A DNA stretch of 16,038 nucleotides from JBFXEO01 sp050180015 (GTDB lineage Bacteria > Bacteroidota > Bacteroidia > Bacteroidales > Tenuifilaceae): positions 1 through 16,038 of the forward strand of contig JBFXEO010000040.1 of NCBI GenBank assembly GCA_050180015.1, in the 5' to 3' direction. This document shows positions 8,667-15,460 of the stretch, piece after piece. The notes under the pieces were generated by a model that saw nothing but the letters and a program-made list of their open reading frames with translations, did not search any database and had not been told where the DNA came from. The first letter of the stretch is position 1. Every line of letters starts with the position of its first letter. Both the position numbers and the translations under genes were made by a program.

Positions 8667-8694
8667 TTTTAGACGGTTTAAACCATTAACTTTG
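8667..8694 (+). promoter_or_regulatory. Promoter of pckA
   Basis: TAACTTTG (8687-8694) is a perfect TAnnTTTG -7 element. TTTT at 8667-8670 is a weak -33 element, 16 bases upstream. The start site would be near 8700, giving a leader of about 45 bases before the ATG at 8745. Confidence 0.55.
8675..8684. promoter_or_regulatory. Palindrome in the pckA promoter spacer
   Basis: GGTTTAAACC is a perfect 10-bp palindrome placed between the -33 and -7 elements and ending two bases before the latter. A protein bound here would block RNA polymerase, so it is a candidate operator for pckA. No regulator gene lies next to it. Confidence 0.4.
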
Positions 8695-8744
8695 CTTGAG
8701 TTAATGGCTTATTACAGAACTTACCTAACCTAAAATATTGAAAT

Positions 8745-10361
8745 ATGGCTGATGTTGATTTATCGGCGTATGGAATAGAGGAACCCGCTGAGGTTATCTA
8801 CAACCCGGATTACGATTTACTATTCAGGCACGAAACCGATTCAGAGTTGCAAGGTTTTGAGCGTGGATACGTTACAACGCTGGGAGCAGTTAATGTTGAT
8901 ACTGGTATATTTACGGGTCGGTCGCCCAAGGATAAATACGTGGTAAAGGAACCAAACTCTGAACCTAACGTCTGGTGGGCCCAGGAAGCTAAAAAAGGTT
9001 CCGACAATAAACCAATACCGCAGGATGTGTGGGATCATCTGAAAAAAGTAAGCGCGGCCCAGCTCAGCGGGAAAAAACTTTACGTTATAGATGCATACTC
9101 TGGGGCTAATGAAGATTCCCGCCTTTGTGTCAGGTTTGTTATGGAGGTTGCCTGGCAGGCCCATTTTGTAAAAAACATGTTTATACGCCCTTCCGACGAT
9201 GAGCTGAAAACCTTTACCCCCGATTTTGTGGCTTTGGTGGCCTCCAAAACATCGAATCCCGAATGGAAAAGCCAAAATTTGAACAGCGAGGTTTTTGTGG
9301 CTTTTCACCTTACTGAGCGTATGGCCCTTATTGGGGGAACATGGTATGGGGGTGAAATGAAGAAGGGAATTTTTTCGGTGATGAATTACTACCTTCCGCT
9401 GAAAGGGATTGCCTCCATGCACTGTAGTGCTAACGTGGGTTCCAACGGCGATGTCGCAATTTTCTTTGGATTATCCGGCACTGGCAAAACAACACTTTCT
9501 GCCGACCCGAATCGTGCATTGGTTGGAGATGATGAGCATGGCTGGGACGATAATGGAGTTTTCAACTTTGAGGGTGGCTGCTATGCCAAGTGCATCGATC
9601 TTGATCCCACTAAAGAGCCCGATATATTTGCAGCTATTCATCGCGATGCTTTGCTGGAAAATATTGAGGTTGACGCTGATGGTAATATCAATTTCCATTC
9701 CAAACAAAAAACCGAAAATACCAGGGTGTCATATCCAATATACCACATACACAATATTGTAAAACCCGTATCCCGTGCAGGCCATGCCAAGCATGTAATA
9801 TTTCTAACTGCCGATGCTTTTGGTGTTTTGCCCCCGGTTTCCAGGTTGACCCCCAACCAAACCCAGTATCACTTTTTAAGTGGATTTACGGCCAAGCTGG
9901 CTGGAACCGAAAGGGGTGTTTTGGAGCCACAACCTACATTCAGCAGTTGTTTTGGACAGGCTTTTTTAATGCTGCATCCAACAGTTTACGCCCGTGAACT
10001 GGTAAAAAAAATGCAGCAGAATAATTCAAAGGCCTACTTGGTAAATACCGGATGGATTGGCGGTGCGTATGGTGTCGGTAACCGAATTGACTTGCCATCG
10101 ACCCGGGCAATAATCAATGCAATTTTAGGTGGTTCCATGGAAAACTCTGAGTTTGAAACACTCCCCATTTTTAACCTCCAGATTCCCAAAACAATAAATG
10201 GGGTTGACCCCAAACTACTTAACCCGCGTAATAGCTGGCCCAATTCCGGGGATTGGGACTCAGCTGCACGCGGTTTAGCCGAAAAGTTTATCAAAAACTT
10301 TCAGAATTTTACCGACAATGAGTGGGGGCAAAGGCTTGTAAATGCCGGACCTATCCTTTAA
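8745..10361 (+). CDS. pckA: Phosphoenolpyruvate carboxykinase (ATP)
   Basis: PckA interconverts oxaloacetate plus ATP with phosphoenolpyruvate, CO2 and ADP in the cytosol. In fermenting Bacteroidales it often runs towards oxaloacetate, fixing CO2 on the route to succinate and saving ATP; which direction dominates here is inference. RSPKDKYVV at 59-67 is the oxaloacetate-binding region. GLSGTGKT at 242-249 is the P-loop and GDDEHGW at 261-267 the metal-binding kinase-2 motif. Late motifs LTPNQTQYHFLSGFTAKLAGTE and NTGWIGGAYGVG, which sense substrate and adenine, are intact. Length 538 matches the ATP-dependent class, not the longer GTP class. The gene has its own promoter and terminator, so it is probably a single-gene unit. 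Confidence 0.98.
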   Translation: MADVDLSAYGIEEPAEVIYNPDYDLLFRHETDSELQGFERGYVTTLGAVNVDTGIFTGRSPKDKYVVKEPNSEPNVWWAQEAKKGSDNKPIPQDVWDHLKKVSAAQLSGKKLYVIDAYSGANEDSRLCVRFVMEVAWQAHFVKNMFIRPSDDELKTFTPDFVALVASKTSNPEWKSQNLNSEVFVAFHLTERMALIGGTWYGGEMKKGIFSVMNYYLPLKGIASMHCSANVGSNGDVAIFFGLSGTGKTTLSADPNRALVGDDEHGWDDNGVFNFEGGCYAKCIDLDPTKEPDIFAAIHRDALLENIEVDADGNINFHSKQKTENTRVSYPIYHIHNIVKPVSRAGHAKHVIFLTADAFGVLPPVSRLTPNQTQYHFLSGFTAKLAGTERGVLEPQPTFSSCFGQAFLMLHPTVYARELVKKMQQNNSKAYLVNTGWIGGAYGVGNRIDLPSTRAIINAILGGSMENSEFETLPIFNLQIPKTINGVDPKLLNPRNSWPNSGDWDSAARGLAEKFIKNFQNFTDNEWGQRLVNAGPIL

Positions 10362-10386
10362 ACTTTTTCAAATAAATATCCCTCTA

Positions 10387-10417
10387 ACGATCTGGTAAAA
10401 AACCAGACCGTTTTTTT
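10387..10417 (+). terminator. Intrinsic terminator after pckA
   Basis: ACGATCTGGT (10387-10396) pairs with ACCAGACCGT (10402-10411) with one A/C mismatch, around an AAAAA loop. Seven T residues start at 10411. It lies 25 bases after the pckA stop and is a textbook Rho-independent terminator. Confidence 0.9.
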
Positions 10418-10470
10418 CAACAATCATGTAGTCAGTGTATTAAAAAAATAATAAAACTCAATTTTGAATC

Positions 10471-10498
10471 TTTTAACTTTCAACTTTCAGCTTTTATT
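10471..10498. repeat. Degenerate heptamer repeat before plsY
   Basis: Four head-to-tail 7-base units are visible: TTTTAAC, TTTCAAC, TTTCAGC, TTTTATT. A poorer fifth unit (TTGAATC) precedes them at 10464-10470. The array ends 12 bases before the plsY -7 element and so covers the -33 region. I recall similar A/T-rich heptamer arrays in Bacteroidota intergenic DNA, but their role is not known to me. Confidence 0.45.
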
Positions 10499-10509
10499 TC
10501 TCATAATGC

Positions 10510-10517
10510 TATATTTG
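10510..10517 (+). promoter_or_regulatory. -7 element of plsY, next to the start codon
   Basis: TATATTTG matches TAnnTTTG exactly and ends only four bases before the ATG at 10522. In Bacteroidota the start site is usually about 4-7 bases past this element, which would place it at or within a base or two of the ATG. No convincing TTTG -33 is present. Confidence 0.5.
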
Positions 10518-10521
10518 TGCG

Positions 10522-11169
10522 ATGGAAACACTGGTAAAAATTGCAATTGTACTTTTGGCCTACCTAATGGGCTCAATACCAACCTCCGTGTGGGTAGGAA
10601 AAGTATTTTACAAAATTGATGTAAGGGATCACGGGAGCGGCAATGCTGGCGCTACAAATACAATAAGGGTAATGGGTTTGCTGCCGGGCATTTTCGTTTT
10701 TATTGTTGATGTGCTAAAAGGTTACCTTGCCGTTCGGTTACTGTACCTAACAGATTTCTACATTCCAAAAACAGGAATGTTCATCAATTTTCAGCTGATA
10801 CTTGGAATAGCGGCACTGCTGGGCCATATTTTCCCAATTTTTGCTCAGTTTAGGGGAGGTAAGGGGGTTGCTGTTCTTTCAGGTGTTGTGCTGGCTTTGC
10901 ATCCGTATGCCACCCTTTTCGTATTTTTGATATGGACCATTTCGGTTCTTATCACACGCTATGTGTCCTTGAGTTCTATGATTGCAGGCTTTTCATTTCC
11001 GTTGCTGCTAATTTTTGTATATCGATCCACGAATCCTTCTCTGATTCTTTTTGCATTTATTCTGGCTGTGTTAATGCTTTTTACCCACCAAAAGAATATC
11101 GAAAGGCTTATCAAAGGCGAGGAGTCTAGACTTCATCTGAGGAAAAAGAAGAGTAACGGCGTATCATAA
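10522..11169 (+). CDS. plsY: Glycerol-3-phosphate acyltransferase PlsY
   Basis: PlsY moves an acyl group from acyl-phosphate to glycerol 3-phosphate in the inner membrane, the first step in phospholipid synthesis. It is a multi-pass protein of 215 residues with about five to seven hydrophobic segments. Motif 1 is HGSGNAGATN (37-46), with the catalytic-loop Ser and the Gly-Asn-x-Gly-Ala-Thr-Asn signature. Motif 2 is GHIFPIFAQFRGGKGVAV (101-118), which binds the phosphate. The tail is basic (RKKK). The next in-frame ATG (10567, Met16) would remove the first membrane segment and the start of the conserved GSIPT region, so the ATG at 10522 is preferred despite its closeness to the promoter. No plsX is nearby. 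Confidence 0.96.
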   Translation: METLVKIAIVLLAYLMGSIPTSVWVGKVFYKIDVRDHGSGNAGATNTIRVMGLLPGIFVFIVDVLKGYLAVRLLYLTDFYIPKTGMFINFQLILGIAALLGHIFPIFAQFRGGKGVAVLSGVVLALHPYATLFVFLIWTISVLITRYVSLSSMIAGFSFPLLLIFVYRSTNPSLILFAFILAVLMLFTHQKNIERLIKGEESRLHLRKKKSNGVS

Positions 11170-11240
11170 GCCGTTGAAGAAAGCCTGTGGGGTCAATTCC
11201 TATTTGTTGAACCTTACTTTTTTCATTCTAAAATATTGAT

Positions 11241-11248
11241 TACTTTTG
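11241..11248 (+). promoter_or_regulatory. -7 promoter element of the thrS-infC-rpmI-rplT operon
   Basis: TACTTTTG matches TAnnTTTG. A T-rich block at 11218-11223 lies 17 bases upstream, where a -33 element would be. Transcription would start near 11253, giving a leader of about 19 bases, too short for a T-box or other long attenuator. The element overlaps the codons that follow an in-frame TTG at 11236, arguing against that start. Confidence 0.55.
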
Positions 11249-11271
11249 TACCTTCCAATTTTACTGAACCT

Positions 11272-13212
11272 ATGATTAAAATTACATTTCCCGATGGTAA
11301 TGTTCGCGAATACCCACAGGGTATTACCGGACTGGAGATCGCAAAAAGCATATCGGAGCGTTTGGCAAACGATGTGCTATCGGTAACCGTTAATGGCGAG
11401 GTTTGGGACCTCACCCGGGGAATAACAACAAATGCAACAGTTACACTTCACAAGTGGGACGATGAACCGGGGAAACATGCTTTTTGGCATTCGTCGGCAC
11501 ACCTAATGGCCGAGGCACTCGAGAGCCTTTATCCTGGCATTAAGTTTGGCATTGGTCCAAGTATCGAGAATGGTTTTTACTACGATATCGATTTTGATAA
11601 GTATAGTATTTCCGAGGAAGACCTTTCTAGGATAGAGGAAAGGATGATGGAATTTGTCCGCCAAAAACAGGCAATTACCCGTAAGGAAATATCCAAGGCC
11701 GAAGCGTTAAAAACATTCACAGAGAAAGGCGATCCATACAAGGTAGAATTGATCCGCGATTTAGAGGACGGTACAATCAGCTTCTACTCGCAGGGCGATT
11801 TTACTGATCTTTGCCGGGGGCCGCATTTACCTAATACAGGGTACATTAAGGCAGTTAAGTTACTTAGCGTTGCAGGTGCTTACTGGAGAGGAAACGAAAA
11901 GAATAAAATGCTTACGCGTATTTACGGTATTACATTTCCCCAAAAGAAAATGCTCGATGAGTATTTACTTTTGCTGGAAGAAGCCAAAAAACGCGATCAC
12001 CGTAAAATTGGTAAGGAACTTGAACTTTTTACCTTTTCGCAGAGCGTTGGTGCGGGTTTACCGCTGTGGCTACCCAAAGGGGCTGAGCTACGGGATCGAC
12101 TGGAGATGTTTCTCAAGAAAGTTCAGAAAAAATACGGGTACGAGCAGGTTATTTCGCCCCATATCGGCCAAAAGGAACTTTATGTTACATCGGGCCATTG
12201 GGCTAAATATGGTCAGGATAGCTTTCGCCCTATCACTACCCCGCAGGAAGGCGAGGAATTTTTGTTGAAGCCAATGAACTGTCCTCACCACTGTGAAATG
12301 TACAAAGCAAAACCTCACTCGTACAAAGATCTACCCGTTCGTTTTGCCGAATTTGGAACCGTTTACCGTTACGAGCAAAGCGGCGAACTGCATGGCTTGA
12401 CCCGTGTGCGTGGCTTTACCCAGGACGATGCCCATTTATTTTGTCGTCCCGATCAGCTGAAGGAAGAGTTCGTAAAAGTAATAGACATTGTGCTTTACAT
12501 TTTTAAAACGCTTAATTTTAATGATTATACAGCACAGATATCGCTACGTGACCCCAATAATAAGGAAAAGTATATAGGAACAGATGAAAATTGGGAAAAG
12601 GCTGAAAGGTCTATTGTTGAAGCGGCTGCCGAACGTGGCCTAAAAACAACCACGGTGTTGGGCGAGGCTGCATTCTACGGGCCAAAGCTCGATTTTATGG
12701 TAAAGGATGCCATTGGACGTAAGTGGCAGCTGGGAACTATACAGGTTGACTACAATCTTCCCGAACGGTTTCAGCTGGAGTATATTGGAGCCGATGATAA
12801 GCGTTACCGCCCAGTAATGATCCATCGTGCACCGTTTGGTTCCATGGAGCGTTTTGTCGCCGTGCTCATTGAGCATACCGGTGGTAAATTTCCGCTCTGG
12901 CTAACCCCCGATCAGGTTGTGGTTTTACCCATTAGCGAAAAATATTCCGAATACGCAAAAAAAGTTTTGAATTTCCTAAATAATTCCGATATTCGCACGC
13001 TAATTGACGACCGTAACGAAAAAATAGGTAAAAAGATCAGGGATAATGAGTTACGTAGGATTCCGTACCTGCTAATTGTTGGCGAGAAGGAGGAAGAATC
13101 CAATTCGGTTGCGGTCCGCGTTCAGGGTGAGGGCGATAAAGGACAAATGAAACTTGATGATTTTGTTACCCTGATAAATGATGAGGTAAGTAAACAATTA
13201 CAAGGAATATAG
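11272..13212 (+). CDS. thrS: Threonyl-tRNA synthetase
   Basis: ThrRS charges tRNA-Thr in the cytosol and edits misacylated Ser. From the ATG at 11272 it is 646 residues, the usual length. The N-terminal TGS domain covers about 1-62. The editing domain has H73-x-x-x-H77 and C181-R-G-P-H185, so proofreading should be active. The class II core shows all three zinc ligands, C337 (MNCPHH), H388 (DDAH) and H518 (MIHRAPFGSMERF); motif 2 is within FGTVYRYEQSGELHGLTRVRG. The anticodon-binding domain starts near WLTPDQVVVLP. An in-frame TTG 36 bases upstream is rejected because the promoter overlaps it. It leads a translation operon, 27 bases before infC; the same order, thrS-infC-rpmI-rplT, is found in many bacteria. 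Confidence 0.98.
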   Translation: MIKITFPDGNVREYPQGITGLEIAKSISERLANDVLSVTVNGEVWDLTRGITTNATVTLHKWDDEPGKHAFWHSSAHLMAEALESLYPGIKFGIGPSIENGFYYDIDFDKYSISEEDLSRIEERMMEFVRQKQAITRKEISKAEALKTFTEKGDPYKVELIRDLEDGTISFYSQGDFTDLCRGPHLPNTGYIKAVKLLSVAGAYWRGNEKNKMLTRIYGITFPQKKMLDEYLLLLEEAKKRDHRKIGKELELFTFSQSVGAGLPLWLPKGAELRDRLEMFLKKVQKKYGYEQVISPHIGQKELYVTSGHWAKYGQDSFRPITTPQEGEEFLLKPMNCPHHCEMYKAKPHSYKDLPVRFAEFGTVYRYEQSGELHGLTRVRGFTQDDAHLFCRPDQLKEEFVKVIDIVLYIFKTLNFNDYTAQISLRDPNNKEKYIGTDENWEKAERSIVEAAAERGLKTTTVLGEAAFYGPKLDFMVKDAIGRKWQLGTIQVDYNLPERFQLEYIGADDKRYRPVMIHRAPFGSMERFVAVLIEHTGGKFPLWLTPDQVVVLPISEKYSEYAKKVLNFLNNSDIRTLIDDRNEKIGKKIRDNELRRIPYLLIVGEKEEESNSVAVRVQGEGDKGQMKLDDFVTLINDEVSKQLQGI

Positions 13213-13225
13213 TATTAACTAAAAA

Positions 13226-13242
13226 AGGAGGATAAAACCATA
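13226..13242 (+). promoter_or_regulatory. Strong Shine-Dalgarno and ATA start codon of infC
   Basis: AGGAGG (13226-13231) is a perfect Shine-Dalgarno, eight bases before ATA (13240-13242). Reading back in frame from the ATA meets TAA at 13216 with no ATG, GTG or TTG. Forward, none appears until TTG at 13321, which would delete conserved IF3 sequence. A rare start codon on infC is the known device by which E. coli IF3 (AUU start) limits its own translation. Confidence 0.85.
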
Positions 13243-13794
13243 GCACCTGAAATCAACAAAAGGGCGGACACGGAGAACAAAATTCTCATTAACGAGGAAA
13301 TACGGAACCGTTCTGTTCGCTTGGTAGGCGATAATATTGAAAACCCTGGTGTTTACACCATTGACGTGGCCCGTAGAATGGCTGAGGATATGGAGTTGGA
13401 TTTAGTGATGATTTCCGATAAGGCAGATCCACCGGTGTGTAAAATTATTGATTACCAAAAATTCCTTTACCAGCAAAGAAAGAAACAGAAAGAAATTAAG
13501 GCAAATACCCAAAAGGTTGTTATCAAAGAAATTCGTTTTGGGCCCAATACCGACGAGCATGATTACAACTTCAAGCTAAAACATGCCGAGAATTTTTTGG
13601 AAGATGGTGCAAAGGTTAAGGCTTATGTGTTTTTTAAGGGGCGTTCAATCCTTTTCAAGGAGCATGGTGAGATTTTGCTGTTAAAATTTGCGCAGGACCT
13701 AGAGGAGCTGGGGAAAGTTGAACAACTTCCCAAGCTGGAAGGGAAAAGGATGATAATGTTAATATCGCCGAAAGGAATAAAGAAGAAAAAATAG
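13240..13794 (+). CDS. infC: Translation initiation factor IF-3, starting at ATA
   Basis: IF3 binds the 30S subunit, keeps it apart from 50S and checks the start codon and initiator tRNA. From ATA the product has 184 residues, a normal size. The N-terminal domain has INEEIRNRSVRLVGDN, then the linker region with DPPVCKIIDYQKFLYQQRKK, which is the family signature. The C-terminal domain continues with KEIRFGPNTDEHDYNFKLKHA and ends in a run of lysines. Starting at the TTG at 13321 would remove 27 residues including INEEIRNRSVR, which IF3 needs. IF3 discriminates against non-standard start codons, so ATA allows feedback on its own synthesis. It lies between thrS and rpmI, with 27 bases on each side. 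Confidence 0.95.
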   Translation: MAPEINKRADTENKILINEEIRNRSVRLVGDNIENPGVYTIDVARRMAEDMELDLVMISDKADPPVCKIIDYQKFLYQQRKKQKEIKANTQKVVIKEIRFGPNTDEHDYNFKLKHAENFLEDGAKVKAYVFFKGRSILFKEHGEILLLKFAQDLEELGKVEQLPKLEGKRMIMLISPKGIKKKK

Positions 13795-13821
13795 ATTTAT
13801 TTACCCAATAATTAGTTGAGA

Positions 13822-14019
13822 ATGCCAAAAACAAAGACTCATTCCGGAGCGAAGAAAAGGTTTTCTTTAACCGGCTCAGGTAAGATTAAAAGGAAACATG
13901 CCTTCAAGAGTCATATCCTTACGAAAAAGGAAACCAAGCAAAAACGCAACCTTACTCACTTTGCGATAGTTAGCAAAGCCGATGAGAATCGTGTTTTGAC
14001 CATGCTTGGCATGAAGTAG
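13822..14019 (+). CDS. rpmI: Large ribosomal subunit protein bL35
   Basis: bL35 is a small basic protein of the 50S subunit. The product is exactly 65 residues from the ATG at 13822 and begins MPKTKTHSGAKKRF, the family hallmark; KRKHAFKSHIL and a basic KKETKQKRNL stretch follow. A TTG two codons upstream (13816) is not needed. No Shine-Dalgarno is visible, in contrast to infC. The gene follows infC by 27 bases but is separated from rplT by an unusually long 101 bases that hold a hairpin. Confidence 0.98.
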   Translation: MPKTKTHSGAKKRFSLTGSGKIKRKHAFKSHILTKKETKQKRNLTHFAIVSKADENRVLTMLGMK

Positions 14020-14064
14020 TTCCATTTATTCTTTTACTTATTTTTAATTATTAACCAGAGTGAA

Positions 14065-14099
14065 TTAGCACAGAAGAGTCCGGTAGAACGGAACGCTAA
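14065..14099 (+). promoter_or_regulatory. Two-part hairpin upstream of rplT, possible bL20 autoregulatory site
   Basis: TTAGC (14065-14069) pairs with GCTAA (14095-14099), and TCCG (14079-14082) with CGGA (14089-14092) around a GTAGAA loop. The stems are joined by a lopsided internal loop: nine bases on the left (including GAAGAG, 14073-14078) and AC on the right. bL20 represses its own operon in E. coli and Bacillus by binding mRNA that mimics its 23S rRNA site. The position here, 21 bases before the rplT ATG, would suit that, but the link is inferred. Confidence 0.45.
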
Positions 14100-14120
14100 C
14101 CATTCAAAAATTTAAAAAAA

Positions 14121-14465
14121 ATGCCACGTTCAGTAAATTCAGTAGCATCAAGGGCTAGAAGGAAGAAAATTCTTAAGCAGACCAAGGGGAATTTTCTTGC
14201 GAGGAGAAATGTATATACAGTTGCCAAGAACACCCTTGAAAAAGGTTTAACCTACGCCTACCGCGATAGAAAGAAGAAAAAGATTGAGTTCCGTGCCCTA
14301 TGGATACAGCGTATAAATGCTGCAGTAAGACCCTACGGAATGACATATTCCGAATTTATGGGCAAGATTAACAAGCAGGGTATTGCAATTAACCGCAAGG
14401 TTCTTGCCGATTTAGCCATGAATCATCCTGAAGCATTTAAGTCAATAGTAGATTCTTTAAATTAG
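14121..14465 (+). CDS. rplT: Large ribosomal subunit protein bL20
   Basis: bL20 binds 23S rRNA early and is needed to start 50S assembly. The product has 114 residues, the family norm. It opens MPRSVNSVASRARRKKILKQ with the long basic N-terminal extension, and has AYRDRKKKKIEFRALWIQRI and NAAVRPYGMTYSEFM, conserved in the family. The ATG is preceded by an A-rich run with no Shine-Dalgarno. It is the last gene of the thrS operon: a hairpin terminator follows 22 bases later. The structured 101-base space before it suggests translational control separate from rpmI. Confidence 0.98.
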   Translation: MPRSVNSVASRARRKKILKQTKGNFLARRNVYTVAKNTLEKGLTYAYRDRKKKKIEFRALWIQRINAAVRPYGMTYSEFMGKINKQGIAINRKVLADLAMNHPEAFKSIVDSLN

Positions 14466-14487
14466 GATATTTTTAGTAACTAGTAAT

Positions 14488-14520
14488 AAGGGAGAGGCGC
14501 AAGTTTCTCCCTTTTATTTC
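14488..14520 (+). terminator. Intrinsic terminator after rplT
   Basis: AAGGGAGA (14488-14495) pairs with TCTCCCTT (14506-14513), an 8-bp stem with a 10-base loop, followed by a T-rich run (CTTTTATTT). It closes the thrS-infC-rpmI-rplT operon. The next 171 bases before dapB are A/T-rich. They hold a CCCCT/AGGGG inverted pair (14576-14580, 14597-14601) around the palindrome ATTTTAAAAT, and no clear -7 element. Confidence 0.85.
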
Positions 14521-14691
14521 AGAAGGCTGGAGCTCTAAACAACAGCGGTTTATTTCTATAATTTCCGCATATTTTCCCCTCAACATTTTAAAATATAGGG
14601 GTTCCCACTGTTCCGTTAAATTTCATTTAAATGTTTGTATTATGGCTTATATTATTCGTGAGTTTTATATATTGCGTCAAATTCCTTGTTA

Positions 14692-15414
14692 ATGCTCAGA
14701 GTTGCAATTATTGGTTACGGTAGAATGGGGCACGAGGTTGAAGCGGTAGCCCTGGAACGGGGACATCGCGTTGTACTAAAAATCGATAAGGATAATGCTC
14801 ACGAGTTAAACCCGTTAAACCTGAAAGAGGTTGATGTTGCCATTGAATTTACCGTACCTCAAACAGTCAGAAAAAATGTGGAGGCATGTTTGGCGACGGG
14901 TATTCCCGTTGTATGCGGAACCACCGGTTGGAACAACGGCCTATCGTCTGTTGTTGAAAAGGTTAACGCGGGGAATGGTACATTTTTTTATGCCTCAAAC
15001 TATAGCGTGGGTGTAAATATTTTTTTTAGGTTGAATTCGATACTTGCCAAGTATTTGGCAAAAGTCGGGAATTATACCGTAGATATTCAGGAAACTCATC
15101 ATACCCAGAAATTAGATGCTCCAAGCGGGACGGCAATTAGTTTGGCCAATATAATTGCTGAGGAGTATTCCACCTTGAGCGGTTGGAGCTTGGCTCCGGC
15201 TTACGAGGCTGGGAAAATTTCCATTGAATCTGTTCGCGAGGGAACGGTTCCCGGTACACACACGGTAAACTTTGAATCGGAGCAGGATAGAATAGTTTTG
15301 TCCCATATCGCAAAAAACCGCAGGGGATTTGCGCTTGGAGCGATATTGGCCGCGGAGTTTATTGTCGGGAAAAAGGGGTATTACACCATGGATGATTTAC
15401 TCCATTTCGACTAG
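14692..15414 (+). CDS. dapB: 4-hydroxy-tetrahydrodipicolinate reductase
   Basis: DapB reduces 4-hydroxy-tetrahydrodipicolinate with NAD(P)H on the way to lysine and meso-diaminopimelate, the peptidoglycan cross-link residue. The Rossmann motif is VAIIGYGRMGHE with G8, G10 and G13. CGTTGW is the nucleotide-site loop. The substrate site has E134-T-H136-H137 and K140 in QKLDAPSGTA, matching the catalytic His and Lys of the family. The product has 240 residues, a little shorter than in E. coli. The ATG at 14692 is used; a TTG two codons upstream (14686) only adds ML. The gene precedes lepB by 46 bases with no terminator between, so they may be one transcript. Confidence 0.97.
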   Translation: MLRVAIIGYGRMGHEVEAVALERGHRVVLKIDKDNAHELNPLNLKEVDVAIEFTVPQTVRKNVEACLATGIPVVCGTTGWNNGLSSVVEKVNAGNGTFFYASNYSVGVNIFFRLNSILAKYLAKVGNYTVDIQETHHTQKLDAPSGTAISLANIIAEEYSTLSGWSLAPAYEAGKISIESVREGTVPGTHTVNFESEQDRIVLSHIAKNRRGFALGAILAAEFIVGKKGYYTMDDLLHFD

Positions 15415-15460
15415 TCAATTATATTACCTATTTTTATACCACATTTTCAACATACCAAGT

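Noticed and set aside
8841..9422. 193-residue minus-strand frame inside pckA, and similar smaller frames within SNF2, thrS and pckA
   Set aside because: Antisense or out-of-frame shadows of well-supported genes; none has a family motif or its own start context.
11236..11271. TTG-initiated 12-residue extension of thrS
   Set aside because: The TAnnTTTG promoter element (11241-11248) overlaps it, and ThrRS normally starts at the TGS domain, as from ATG 11272.
13321..13323. TTG as the infC start
   Set aside because: It removes 27 residues of conserved IF3 N-terminus, and the AGGAGG lies 89 bases upstream of it; ATA 13240 fits both.
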